Assembly (NCBI GenBank): GCA_005223375.1
Contig: RXOD01004728.1
Span: 1 to 18,802 of the forward strand
From: Amoebophrya sp. AT5.2
Taxonomy: Eukaryota > Sar > Dinophyceae > Syndiniales > Amoebophryaceae
Length of the DNA stretch: 18,802 nucleotides
Reading direction: 5' to 3'
This document shows, piece after piece, positions 1 to 10,898 of the stretch. The notes below the pieces were generated by a model. The model worked only from the letters and a program-made list of their open reading frames with translations. It was not told the origin of the DNA and ran no database searches. Within the stretch, counting starts at the first letter, position 1; each line of letters opens with the position of its first letter. The position numbers and the translations under genes were made by a program.

Positions 1-1
1 G

Positions 2-3000
2 CCGCACAACAAGCGGGGAATAAAATCCACTGCTACCGCAGCCGATAGTGCTGCTGCAGCAGCAGGGGGTGGAGGCGCTGCGCAGGACAGGACTTTACCT
101 CCTTCAGCGTCGGCAACTGTGTCAGGAGCTGCTGCGCCACCTGGTGAACGGATGATGCCTACCCTCGCGCCGGCTGCTCCGCCTGCGCGACAGACGGGAA
201 CGACTGACGCATCTGGTGCGATCTCGATTGGATCTCACGAACAGCAGGAGTCACAGCCGCACCCGGGCGTCGCAACGCTACACGCACAGAACAGAATGCT
301 ACGGATGGTGAGATAATTGAACTTGAAGTGCTTTCGGTTTACCTTTTTACATCGATCAAGGTCCTCAACTGAACTCAAGGTCAAGGAGGGCAAAAGCTAC
401 AGTAGCAGTGATAGAACTAGACTCCTGGTCCTCTTGATCCTGATCGCTTCACATAAGAGCTCAGAGAGGGCGCGTGATGATCTCCAGCAGTTCCACCTCG
501 AGGTTGTTGGATTTGATGACGTTGTATTTATAAAAACAACTACATCGATCACCAGGATGATGCGTCTTATCTGCACGAGCTTCAGGCCATTCGCGACGAC
601 GCCGAGCAGGAGGCAAGCGGTCGAGGACTTCTTGATTCCATGCAAAGGGTGCAGCGGATTGCTGGCGCGGTCTCGGACCGGGCGGCGCAGATAATCGATC
701 GTTACGGCGTGCACGCCGATCCGGACGATTTCATAGGTGGAGCAGGAGACGACTTCGGTCTCGGTGGAGAGGATGGCTGGTACAACGACAACTACTGGCC
801 CTACGTTAACGAGACTGGTGGCGACGATCAGGGAGGGGGAACGCATCTTCTCGTGAACGGGACGCTGCAAATTCCGCCGAACGCGACCTGCTCCGATATC
901 GTAAACATTCTGCAGGACAAGGACGCGGTGAAGATCGTATGCGCCGAAAACGATACCAACTCGACGAATACCACCACTACGACAACAACGTCGGCGGCGA
1001 TCACCAGTAGTACCTCGACGTCAACAACCACAACGACAACAGCTTCATCGGGATCAACAACCACAACGACAGCAGGTTCATCAACGTCGACAACGACAAT
1101 AGGTTCGTCGACGTCGACAACGACAATAGGTTCGTCGACGTCGACAACGACAACAGGTTCATCGACGTCGACAACCACGACCACAATCACTAGCAGCACC
1201 ACAGAAACGTCCACGACGACAGCGAGCTCGGCGACTAGTGCGAGCGCCTCATTCCTCGACATTGGACAGGTTGACGTCGCTTCTCCGGCACGAAGAATTA
1301 ATTCGCAGCGGGATGTGGGGTCGAAGTTGCAGCAAACGACGAATCGAGGTACTTCTACTTACTTCAATTTATAGAAATAATGTGTTGTAATAAATCTAAA
1401 TATGTCTACGTGCTGTATGGCAATGTCTGTAGCTCTTGTTGAAGACACGGATATTCATCGACGCATGGCGCGATCGTCTTCGCCATCCGATGCACACCGA
1501 AGCAAGGTCATGCTCTTGATGGTGCGGTCCAGGTCGAGGTGCTTCTACCGAGATCCTAGGAAAATAACGCACAAGACCCTACGAGCAGGCTTGGGCGCGA
1601 TGAATCGTAAACATGAAAGACAAAGTAAGAGAAAGACGATTTATTTTTTTTCACTGAGTGTTGATCTTCTTTGTGATTCTGATGGATGCTGATCTTCATC
1701 AGATTCCGAGCTTGCCGGCCACGATTCTACCGCTGCTTCCCAGTTGCGGCAGGTGCACGTCCAGTTCGAGGTGCCCCCTCACAACTTGGCAGGAAAGGGC
1801 AAACCGGGCAGCAAGCTGGACGGCGAAAGTGAACAAGAGGCCACAGCACTGCATCAGATTGCGCGGCACTTGCAGGAAAGCGGCATTCATGTCGTCTCGC
1901 TGCACGAGCTCCAGGAGAAAGAAGGCTTATTCCGCAAGAAGATTCCCGAAAAAGACCAAGTCGACGACGCGCTGGCACCAATATACCACATCTCGACAAC
2001 ATCGACAACATCTACCACCGCTGAAGCCACCACTTCCACCACAACTACATCTACATCTACAACCCCAACCTCCACAACTACAACTTCTACAACTACAATT
2101 GCAGACGACGCATCAAGCACGGCCTCGCCGACTAATACCAATAGCAGCTACGAGGACCTCGTCAGCTCGGCAATATTGGACGAGGGTGGCGATGCGGGAG
2201 ACGCCTTCTTTGAGGGTGGGTCGTACGCTGCTGGCGGGCCGGGACCGCCTCTCCCATTGAAGGGCGAGTCGTACGCCTATGCAGGCGAAGTGGAGGAGCC
2301 GAAACAGATGCCCGACCAAGACGACGCGGGTGCTACTCAAAATGCGTCTTTGATTGTGCACGAGGAACGCACAGGGCATAGAGTAGAAGGTCAACACCAC
2401 AACGATGACGATGATGACGTCGAGGACGACGACAACGCAACATCGACTGCGGAAACAATCAACACCACGGTTGCTAGTGACGACTTAGTTTCGGTGGGAA
2501 ACACCCAGGACGCGAATACTGTGGAGGGCAGCAGCACGATAACAGACCCGTCCACGCTTCCGCACGACCTGCCTACAGTAGCTGCGCAGCAAGCCGCGAA
2601 CGTGCCCGGTGTCAACGTCATTGCGGGCACCACGAAGACGACCACCTCAACGCCACCGAACGACTTGCTCACAGTCGGGGAAAGCGATCAGCATGCCGGC
2701 ATCGCGCACGAAGGTGGTCCTGGAACGGGAGCGCATGCGAATGATAGTGGAAACGCAACGCTACTGGACGAAGCTGAGGCCGAAGATGAGGATAGTGACT
2801 CTGGTGGATTATATGCAGAAATCAAAGACGAGGACGGGGGCAAGGATGATGATGATGATGACGAGGACCACGACGCCTCGTCTGCTGGGGAGGGTGTTGA
2901 TGACGATGCGGAGGCGAGTGAGGACGAGAGCACTGTCGAGTCCTCCATCGCAGACTCGTTGGGCGAAGATGATGACAGCCTCCACCTGTTGCAACGCAGG

Positions 3001-6000
3001 CAAAAGGCAAAGCACCTGCACCAGCGGGCACTCTCGTCGTGGGCTTCTGCAGCAGAAAAGCAAAAGCACACCAACACCGGCGAAAGCGTGAGCGTGGAAA
3101 AACCCATGAAGGCAGGCACAGAATTGTCTGCGTCGTCCGTCGCTGCATTTGTCCAGCGCTCCGTGCCGAATGAGCAGAGGGAGACGAAAAAACAGCGCTC
3201 CAACGCTAACCCTTCCCCAAACTACGACCCAGTGGCCCTTCCAGTGGCGCTCGAGGCAGACTGGCGAAATCGTGTTCATGCACTGGCCTCCAAAACGCGG
3301 CTTCATCAACACGGACAGCACGGTCTTCCTTCGTCCATGCTTGACCTCGGTCCGCGAGCGACAAATGCGGCTGGTGCATCTCGTGAAAACGGGTACGTGG
3401 AAGGTGGCAGAGGGAGTTACGAGCAGAAGCAGAACTACGAGGACGACTATCACGATCAGATCCGCGAGGTCGCGGCGGAAGGTGGAGCCGGGGTGGAGTT
3501 CCGTAGGCGTAGCGGAAGAGGTTACCGCGACGACGCACAAGAAAGAACAGGGCCACAAGAAGATGCTCAACATAAAGACGTAGAGCATTTTCGTAGGCCG
3601 CCTGAAGGCGGCTGGCACCGGCAGTGGGTGCGCAGCAGGGATGCTGCAGAGCGCCTGGCTCATCCAGATTATCTGGAGGATGCTGCGGCGGGCGAGGAGG
3701 AGGGCAGCTTCGGCCTCGGCGATGAGCACTATCTCAGCCATCCTGCGTACGAGTACATCCCTCTGCCGCGAGAGACACCGCCGAGAATGTGGTCGCCGCT
3801 TGAGGAAGACGAACTGCAGGGAACGGGGGAAGAAAGTACAGAGGGGCATAATTTTCGAGGCGGACATGTTGATCGCGAAGGGCAAGATGAAGACAGCGAG
3901 TCATCTGAAAGTAGTTTGCACGAAGGTGCCGCCAAAACCGCGATGCAGCGCCCTGTGCGCAGAAGAAGCTTCAAATCTGGCGCGGGTAGGAAACCAACTG
4001 TTGGGGTCGGTGGGCGCTCGCAGGATGCTGGGGGTGGGGAACTGCAGGAAAACCGCAACAACGCTGACGGACGAGGTGGCGACGTGTCTCCCCGCATCCT
4101 CCAGATGCACCTGGACGCGAAAGCATTGGCTGCTATGACGGACGACTGCCTCCAAAGGCTCGCGGACGTCTCGCCGCAGCCGAAGGCCGGTGCTGGCAGC
4201 ATCCAAGCGGGAAGCGGGACTCCAGACGCTACGGCAGCTGCGTCTTCCCTGGTGTCGTCTTTACCGTCGTCTTCGAGTTCGGCAGACGACGTTCCTGATC
4301 GGCGTGGTGCGGGGGGGCGAGTTTCTGGTTCTGCTGACGAGTATGCCAGCCTCGGACCGGTGCCACAATCGCAAGCAGTTCCGCCGCAAATGCGGAGGCA
4401 ACAGCAGACTAGTGCTGCAGCCGGGACGACGCGGAGGGACCCGTCCAGGTTCAGCCGAACATCACCCGAGCCTGGCGCAGTACACCAGCAACAGCTGAGC
4501 CGGGCACAGCGCGCTGCGCAGAGGAGGGCACGCCTTGCACGTGGGGGCCAGCATGATCTGGTGCGTGCCTCCACGACCGACCAGCAGAACCAGAACAAGG
4601 GAGCAGGAGCAGCGGCCCAACCACGCGGCGGTGACCCGCACGCAAACGCAGCGAACTCCTTCCTCGAACAAGAACAAACTCAAGAAGCGCCGCCGGAAGA
4701 TCCGGACTTGCGGGTCGTGCCCCCACATCACAGCTCGCTGGACGATTTGGTGGCCGACCTCGAGCGCCGCGAGCAAAAAGATTTGTATGGCGGCGACCCC
4801 CCTCCACCACCCCTGCCCCCCAGCAGCTACGACGATTACCTTGCGCCGCCGCTGCCCGGCTACGACGACAGAGGCTTCGAGCAGGGAGACGGACTACTTG
4901 CAGGGGAGCAACAAGCACAAGGGCCGCCGGAACCCCCGCAGTTCGACGGATCGCCGGGTTGGGACTCGTATGGCGGAGAGGACAATCAGTTGTTTGCGCA
5001 GCAAGGCCCACCCTTGCCATCAGCTGGAGGTGGTGGTCGTGGTCTCGCCGTCGATGACGGCAGAGGTCCATCCAGTTTTATCGAGTCGCAAGCGGTGCCG
5101 GTGGCCGGAAGCAAAAGATCTTTTTTCGAGGGGCAAAATAAGCGCTCCGAAGTTCTGGTACGCCGAGAGTCCGTTGCCCATGGCAAAGGAGATAATCATG
5201 GCGATGAGCTGACGAGCAAAAACATGAAAGCGACAACGAGCAGGGATGCTGCTTCCGGGAAGATGAAGCCGCGCCAAGACGCGTCGCTGCACTCCCTTGG
5301 CCAGACTGCTTCCAAGAAGACGGCCGCCAATCACGGGAAGAAACACGATAAAAAATGGGTCGCTCCGCCCCCCTGGGGCGCGGCCGCTAATCCTAATTCG
5401 TATGCGGCAACTACCACCGGGTCCTACAGCGGCAACCCCTACGCAGCCACCTACAACACGCCCGTGTATGGCGCTCCACCGCCACCGGGTATGGCAGCAC
5501 CACTGGTCGACCCGTACACGGGCCAGGTAATCGGCGGCGGCAGCGCCCCCGGCGCTCCTGTTGTGGCAGCGCCGGCTGTTATGCCGCCGATGTACAATGG
5601 AGCGCCGGTGGCTGGTGGATCATATCCTGGAGGAACGGTTACGGACGCGAACGGCAATGTCGTCAACGGGCCCTCGGGATACGGTTCTGGCTATGGCGAT
5701 ACGTCGAACACGTATACCACGACGGACACGTATAGCACGGGTGGGTGCGGCGGGTGCGGTTTTGCGGGCTTCCTCATATTTCTGTGCCTCGTTGGTGGCC
5801 TGTGCTACTTCTGCAGCACCTACGCAGAGGCGCTTGAGTACGGCACCGCGTTCTACCACGGCGGAAGGGGCCGCGGAGGCAGTCCAGGAAGCCGGCGACG
5901 TGGCAGGCGGCGCGGTGGAGGTGGCTCCGGCTCCTCGGGGAGCAGTTCAGAGGAAGATCGCTCGTCGAAGAAGAAGAAGAAGAAAAAACGCCGCTCTCGC

Positions 6001-6162
6001 GATGACTCGTCGTCCGACGAGGATGAGCGGAGAAGAGGCGGATCAGCCGCTCGAACTGCTGCATCGGCGAGTAGCGCCCAGCCGCCTGCTGGTGCTGCCC
6101 CAGCCCCCGCGGATCCAGCATCCCCGGCCGCGCTCGGAGACGGGCAAGTCGCAGCCGCGTAG
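2..6162 (+). CDS. Large Thr/Ser-, Asp- and Pro-rich membrane glycoprotein, 5' partial; exons 2..307, 556..1348, 1703..6162
   Basis: I do not recognise this gene. The exon model rests on phase: 2..307 is open from the window edge and ends in phase 0 at GTGAGA; 556..1348 starts in phase 0 after CAG and ends in phase 1 at GTACTT; 1703..6162 starts after CAG in the matching phase. The total is 1852 codons plus TAG. Residues are counted from the window edge. Order: Ala/Pro-rich start; acidic helical stretch (about 103-180); several N-glycosylation sequons (VNET, VNGT, PNAT, ENDT); a Thr/Ser linker; a second small module (LRQVHVQFEVPPHN, then a helix and HVVSLHEL); another Thr linker; about 1200 residues of Asp/Glu-, Gln- and Pro-rich sequence; a Gly/Tyr/Pro region; a Cys-rich hydrophobic segment (nt 5740-5823); and a basic tail of about 115 residues with seven consecutive Lys. 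Sequons before the membrane segment suggest an outside or luminal N-terminus. Function unknown; a cell-surface or wall role is inference. Confidence 0.75.
308..555 (+). other. Intron 1 of the Thr-rich glycoprotein gene
   Basis: It begins GTGAGATAATT and ends ATCACCAG. The upstream exon closes on a complete codon and the downstream exon opens on one, so removal joins two open frames that are otherwise stopped (TGA TGA near 514-519 in the downstream frame). Composition is clearly more AT-rich than the flanking exons. Confidence 0.75.
1075..1182 (+). repeat. Four tandem 27-bp repeats encoding 9-aa Ser/Thr units
   Basis: Units start at 1075, 1102, 1129 and 1156. Each encodes GSSTSTTT followed by Ile or Thr. 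The nucleotide copies differ at only a few positions and contain GTCGAC palindromes, so the array probably expanded recently by duplication. It lies in frame within exon 2 of the glycoprotein gene, in a mucin-like linker that continues Thr/Ser-rich on both sides (about 969-1235). Confidence 0.9.
1349..1702 (+). other. Intron 2 of the Thr-rich glycoprotein gene
   Basis: It begins GTACTTCTAC and ends CTTCATCAG. The phases match: the exon ends after codon position 1 (G at 1348) and the next exon starts AT, giving GAT. Without splicing the upstream frame stops at TAG (1372-1374). This 354-base stretch holds only short unrelated ORFs and I see no gene in it. Confidence 0.75.
1981..2100 (+). repeat. 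Second Thr-rich low-complexity coding tract
   Basis: This is a run of ACA/ACC/ACT/TCT codons coding mostly Thr and Ser. It follows the second small folded module of the large glycoprotein, as the first Thr tract (about 969-1235) follows the first module. The ACA- and ACT-rich DNA makes apparent valine-rich ORFs on the minus strand, which are shadows. Confidence 0.8.
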
Positions 6163-7340
6163 AAGAAGAGAAGGCGGCGGTCGCGGAGGTCGGCGACTTC
6201 TCAAACTAAAAACATAAAACTGCAACTGCTCTGACTCTGTTTCTGTCTACTAGTTCATCACCGATATTGCGAAAGAAAAAGAAAGTTGGACAATATTTGC
6301 TCCAGATGTTGAATGATAGCCCCCCGCAAGGCCACTCTTGGTTCATTTCGCCTCCCCAGAGAAGGTGTGTACAATTGAGCAAGATTGATGTCTACATGTT
6401 TGTCTGGCTCACTTTTGCGTAATACTAGAGCGATTCTGCACCAGCGATTGTTCCGATTCGGAGACTAGTTTGTTACATCGCACCGTGTTCGCGGTACTCA
6501 AAAGGAGCACAATGAATTGCAATGTCTGCTCGTCGGTCCGCAACTAGGTGTAGCGTGGCACCACCAGATGAGCTTGAGCAAAGTACTTAGTAATGGAATC
6601 CGACTGTTGAACGAGTGCGTGAATTCGGGAAACTCGGTTTTATTTGAACGTCCGATAAAAGTGCATCAAAACCAAAAGTAAGTAACTGCAAATCGCATTG
6701 TGGAAAATCTTCGTGCACACTGATTGGTCCGTGATTGATTGATCGACACGACTACATCAGCATTCGTGATATTCATAGCTGCTCAACAGTGACTCTGTTT
6801 TTCGATCATCATCCCACTAGAGATACTGCTCGAAGTATCCACGACGCGACGTCAACGATCTTAGGATTCCTTCGATTCCGTTCCGATCAAATTCCGCCCA
6901 AGTTGTTCATCGCCAATTAGCCGGCGCCGATCGAAAAATTCTCAGAATTCACTTCCGCGCAAAGAGTACCAAAACGGAAAAGCATTTATTTTGTAGCGAT
7001 AGCGTACCGTTCGGCTAGAAGTGGGGTGGTGTTGCGCTTTCGGGAGTACGTTAACGCTCTGACGAAAGCAAGTAGCTGCAACGCCGGCATTTAGTCCTCC
7101 TGCTGCTCTCTTTTAAAAGGCAAACTCGAAAAACATCTGGACAGAGAAGATAAATCGTGGAGAAGCCGCACTCGTCGGAATCTGTCGCTATCGTCTTATT
7201 CGTTTTGCAGCGACTCACATCACACAGTTGGTTCACTGACTTTACTTCGCGTGACTTTTCATACTGTCGTGTTCATTTCACCTATTTGATTTTTAGTTTT
7301 CACCCGTTTTTCGTGCCCGAAACAAAAACCAAAAGCGACA
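6163..7340. other. Spacer between the glycoprotein gene and the PA2G4 gene
   Basis: About 1.18 kb, AT-richer than the flanking coding DNA, with no ORF above roughly 60 codons that resembles a protein. It must hold the 3' end of the upstream transcript and the promoter and 5' leader of the PA2G4 gene. I see no convincing TATA box, poly(A) signal, tRNA or repeat. The last 60 bases are T-rich and then A-rich before the ATG (context AAGCGACA-ATG). Confidence 0.6.
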
Positions 7341-10300
7341 ATGTCTGTCTCCAGCAACGAAGCTACGCGCGAGCAGCCGGAGGAGCAGATTACACTCGAG
7401 AATCCGGATGTGTGCACTAAGTACAGAACGGCCGCCGACATCGCCAACAAGGCCCTGCAAAGCGTCCTCACGGCATGCAAGGAGGGCGCCGACATTTTCG
7501 AGCTCTGCAAACTGGGTATTTAAAAAAAAAATACAGTTTTTACGTCAGAATCCATCATTTGATGTCGTCTAGTTTAAGTGCTGCAGCAACGCACTCCATC
7601 TCCGGCTCTGACTTTGTGACTTTCCCAGGTGACGACACAATCCTCGAGGAGACGGGAAAGGTCTACAATAAGAAGGTCGCAAAGAAGGGAGACGACGACA
7701 AGAAGAAGGGAGGCGACGACGCAGGAAAGAAGATGGATAAAGGTAAAGATTCTAGTGCAAGTGCCAGTTTCGGTTTCGGCAATTGTGCAGATGCAATTCG
7801 TTTTAAGTGCGTTTATTGCACCAACTAGAAACATAAACATATCTTTATGAATTCCAATTCAGTGGGAGTGGTGCAACTATGTTCGTGTGCTTATCGCACG
7901 TGGTCCGTCCTCCAACTGAATCCAGGTATTGGCTTCCCGACGTGCGTAAGCGTGAATGAGATTGCGGGACACTTCAGCCCACTGAAGAACGAATCAAAGA
8001 CTCTGCGCAGCGGCGACATCGTGAAGGTAGACCTCGGCGTGCAGATCGACGGCTTTCTCGCACAAGCTGGACACACCGTGCTCATCCCACCGGGTACCGA
8101 TGCTTATCTTCCTGTAGGCGTGGATTCGGATTTCCGATGGAAAATTTCTTTTTCTACCTCATCGAAGGGATTTGCTTTAATCCTGGTTTCTGTAATTTTT
8201 TTGTGCGTTGCTTGTGTACGTGTAGTGATATCCACCGAGAGAAAATGGTGCAAAAAACATGAAGGACCTGCACGCCCAACAACATTTAATGTAATTTAGT
8301 CGCATGATTTTTTATTTTTCCTCCACCCCATCGCCATCCTCCAACACCAACTACAGAGGGCGACTCTCCGAGCCAGAAGGGGCAGCTGAATGAGAATGGA
8401 AAGGTGGCAGACAGACGGGCAGACGTCGTCCTGGCGGCGTGGACTGGAGCGGAAGCAGCAGTCCGAATGATGCAGGTAAACGTAAGTACGAAAATCAATG
8501 TCATTGATGTGTGGCCATTCACCAACGTCGCACACCATACGCTTGCGGGTTCGCCTGCTTTCGGATGCGGTCGGAATTAAATCATAACCTAACTTCCGCC
8601 CCACACCATTTGCCTGACGTTCGCGGCTCGCGGGTGAGGTGCCGGCTTCTCCTATTCTTGTGAATCATTTAAGTCATACGGGTTCGTAGCTTTCGCTCGC
8701 CCAGCGTAGTATATCTACAGGACACCGCTCGGTGTCGTTGCTGCTCAATTACCACAGGCCGCGGGCTAAGATCTAGACAAAAAAACCGGAGCAAGCGCGC
8801 ACGAAAAATTTCAGGACCTCGGTACTGCTGCCCGGCACCATAGGCGTCCACCCATAGGTGGAGTCCTGCCGGGAAGCGAAGGAAAAAACGAACTATCAGG
8901 AAGTCGGTTATATTTAAGAGGCTGACCGAGACCGACCATTAAGGGACTCCGCCGCGCGGGCCTGGTCGGGGAGCGTAAAAAACAAACAAAGAATGAACTC
9001 AAAACCAATCAAATCAAACCGTAGCCCGGCCCTTATAGGATGCTGCCTCTGCAGGTCCTGGCCGGGAAACGACAAAAAAAGGCATATTTACAGGACACCG
9101 CTCGGCGTCGTTGCTGCTCAATTAACACAGGCCGCGGGCCAGGGCCTCGAGAAAAATCTTATGATCATGCGAGATCCAGGGGCGACCGCGAGCGCGACCA
9201 GGATCAAAAATTTCACGAGGGCGTCGGTGATATTAATTTAAGAGGCTGCCCGGCCATAAGGGACTCCGCCGAGCGGGCCCGGTCGGGGGGCGAAAAAAAC
9301 AAACAAAAAATCAATAAAAACATCAAGTGAAAAACCAGTGTCCCACATCACACGCCTGGAGGTTCGCTTCCTTGCGGGTGTGGTGCCGCTTTCCCCCCCC
9401 GCTTCCGACTTTCATCAAATGAACCAGAGGACCAGCACCACGGCGCTAGAAGATGATCGACCTCAGTGCTAATGGAGTCGCCACGTGAACGTGGTGGCCC
9501 CGGCTGACGTTGCTCGGTCAATTCTAAGGCCGTTGGTGTTCTGCAGGAGTCTACGTCGCGCGCCCTCCCACTCGGCCCGCTGTGGACCCGAGAGGCTTTG
9601 GGTGCGTGACGTGCTATGTCTCCCTTGCCTGGATGGGCTAACAATCTCTGGACTCTATAACAGGTGGGGAACACGAACACAAGTGTCACGCAAGTCATCC
9701 AGCAATCCGCCGACGAGTTCAAGTGCCAGCCGGTTTCCGGTATTGATAATTGTAGTTTTCCACCAGGACCACATCCACAACAAGCTTCGTCTTTTTGTTT
9801 TATGCACGAGATTATAGTAGAAGGCGATCGCTCTACTCACATCGGGCGTTCCACTTTCAGCACGTTGGCAAGTAAGATGGCACAGACCCAGTGCTAGGAG
9901 TGCAGCAAAAGCCACATCGCGATCAACCCAAAGAAACGAACGCCCACTTCTTGTTCAGGCGTCCTTTCGCACATGCTGAACAAGAACAAGATAGATGACG
10001 AGAAAGTGATTATTGGCAAGGAAACGGACGACCAGAAGGTTGACGAATTCACATTCGAGGTGAATCAGGCCTACACCCTCGACATCCTCATGTCCTCTGG
10101 GGACGGAAAGACCCGCGAGACCGAGTTGCGTCACACGGTACTTATGATTATGTAAGGATCCCATTCGCTCTCTATATTGATCTTGATGGCGACGTCTTCC
10201 TGTTCCCTCTTCTTTTGTCTCATGCAGACTCTGTGACCACTGTTATTTCTGCAAAAAATTCGAATTCCAATTGCACGCGTACTAAAAACCTCGCACACGA

Positions 10301-10898
10301 CGACCTACCAATGTTGCCATTACCAGGTTTACAAGCGTGCCACGGACCACACCTACATCCTGAAGACCGCGAAGGCCCGGCAGTTCATCAGCGAAGTGGG
10401 GAAGCGGTTCCCGCACCTGCCCTTTTCGCTGGCCAACATCGAGGAGGAGCAGTGCGCGCGTGTGGGCGTCGCAGAGGCGAAGCGGCACCAACTCCTCCAC
10501 GAGTACCCGGTGCTCACGGAGCGCCCCGGCGAGTACATCGCCCAGTTCAAATTCACCGTGCTGCTGCTGCCGGGTACTTCTAGCAAAACGATCATGCCAC
10601 GATTTGCGATTAAAAAATGATCTTCTTCTGGAAAAAGTGAAAAGCTATGCTTAATACAACACAAGAACAAGATGCTTGTTTACTCCATGCTGGAATCTTC
10701 GTCCATGCTATGAATCCTCCTACAGGTGGGACGAAGAAGATCACGGGTATGCCGTACGCGCAGAGCGACGTGCTGGAATCGCAGTACTCGGTGGAGACGG
10801 AATCTTTGAAGAAGCTCCTCACCCAGTCCGTCGCGCCGCGCAAGAAGCGCGCCAACAAAAAGAAGGCCGACGCGCCCGCTGCGGAAGAAGCTGCGTAA
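7341..10898 (+). CDS. PA2G4: PA2G4/EBP1 homologue (proliferation-associated 2G4, M24 aminopeptidase-like fold), eight exons
   Basis: Exons are 7341..7515, 7629..7742, 7926..8093, 8357..8475, 9664..9739, 9959..10137, 10327..10573 and 10726..10898. They sum to 1251 nt (416 aa plus TAA), with phases matching at all seven GT...AG introns. Recognisable family stretches in order: DVCTKYRTAADIANKAL; ILEETGKVYNKK; GIGFPTCVSVNEIAGHFSPL; GDIVKVDLGVQIDGF; VADRRADVVLAAWTGAEAAV; GVLSHML; FEVNQAYTLDILMSSGDGK; VYKRATDHTYILKTAKAR; YIAQFKFTVLLLPG; and a Lys-rich C-terminus. The family has the methionine aminopeptidase fold without activity and binds RNA and ribosomes, influencing growth and translation. Here too the second metal-ligand Asp expected after VDLG is replaced (FLAQAGHT), fitting a non-enzymatic protein. 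A Lys/Asp-rich insert (about residues 74-96) explains much of the extra length over the 394-aa human protein. The intron 3 and 4 donors have in-frame alternatives (8114 with acceptor 8358; 8482); the chosen ones align best. Confidence 0.95.
8711..8767. repeat. Repeat block 1, copy A (57 bp)
   Basis: It matches 9084-9140 at 53 of 57 positions by eye, with no gap. The core is GACACCGCTCGGTGTC, a short perfect hairpin (stem GACACC/GGTGTC), followed by GTTGCTGCTCAATTA and CAGGCCGCGGGC. Confidence 0.85.
8903..8990. repeat. Repeat block 2, copy A
   Basis: It matches about 9223-9306 with small gaps. Shared parts are GTCGGT, TTTAAGAGGCTG, AAGGGACTCCGCCG, GCGGGCC, GGTCGGGG and a terminal A-rich run with AACAAACAAA. 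CCGACCA and TGGTCGG flank the centre and could form a 7-bp stem, so the unit may be a structured RNA-derived or foldback repeat. Confidence 0.8.
9084..9140. repeat. Repeat block 1, copy B (57 bp)
   Basis: This is the second copy of the 8711-8767 block, 373 bases downstream. It differs at four positions, one of which breaks the small hairpin (GGTGTC becomes GGCGTC). Confidence 0.85.
9223..9306. repeat. Repeat block 2, copy B
   Basis: This is the second copy of the 8903-8990 block, here about 317-320 bases downstream. The distance between blocks 1 and 2 therefore differs between copies, so the unit was shortened in B or lengthened in A. It ends in an A-rich run (CGAAAAAAACAAACAAAAAA), as copy A does. 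Confidence 0.8.

Larger units (their letters stand above)
8602..9394. repeat. Flanking direct repeats bounding the repeat cluster in PA2G4 intron 4
   Basis: A stretch at about 8602-8652 is similar to one at about 9346-9394. Both read CACA(C/T)CA..., GCCTG, TTCGC, GCGGGTG(A/T)GGTGCCG, then a CT-rich run. Identity is imperfect (a few gaps and substitutions). A shorter related stretch lies near 8530-8560 (CACACCATACGCTTGCGGGT). The pair encloses the two 57-base copies and may mark the ends of an inserted or duplicated element. Confidence 0.55.
8476..9663 (+). other. Intron 4 of the PA2G4 gene, 1188 nt, rich in repeats
   Basis: The donor is GTAAAC at 8476 and the acceptor is TATAACAG ending at 9663. 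The join gives the family spacing AAVRMMQ-VGNTNT. The other six introns of this gene are 113-263 nt, so this one is several times longer. The excess is largely explained by diverged direct repeats between about 8600 and 9400, listed separately. No ORF inside it looks protein-coding. Confidence 0.85.

Noticed and set aside
2809..4598. Minus-strand ORFs of 358 and 289 codons opposite the glycoprotein gene
   Set aside because: They are Ser/Arg/Val-biased shadows of Asp/Glu- and Ala-rich + strand codons, with no domain visible.
6735..6920. 61-codon ORF in the spacer before PA2G4
   Set aside because: It is short, has no features and lies in AT-rich non-coding sequence.
9019..9026. CCGTAGCC, like the start of the dinoflagellate spliced leader
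   Set aside because: Only eight bases match and the following bases diverge; it also lies inside a repeat.
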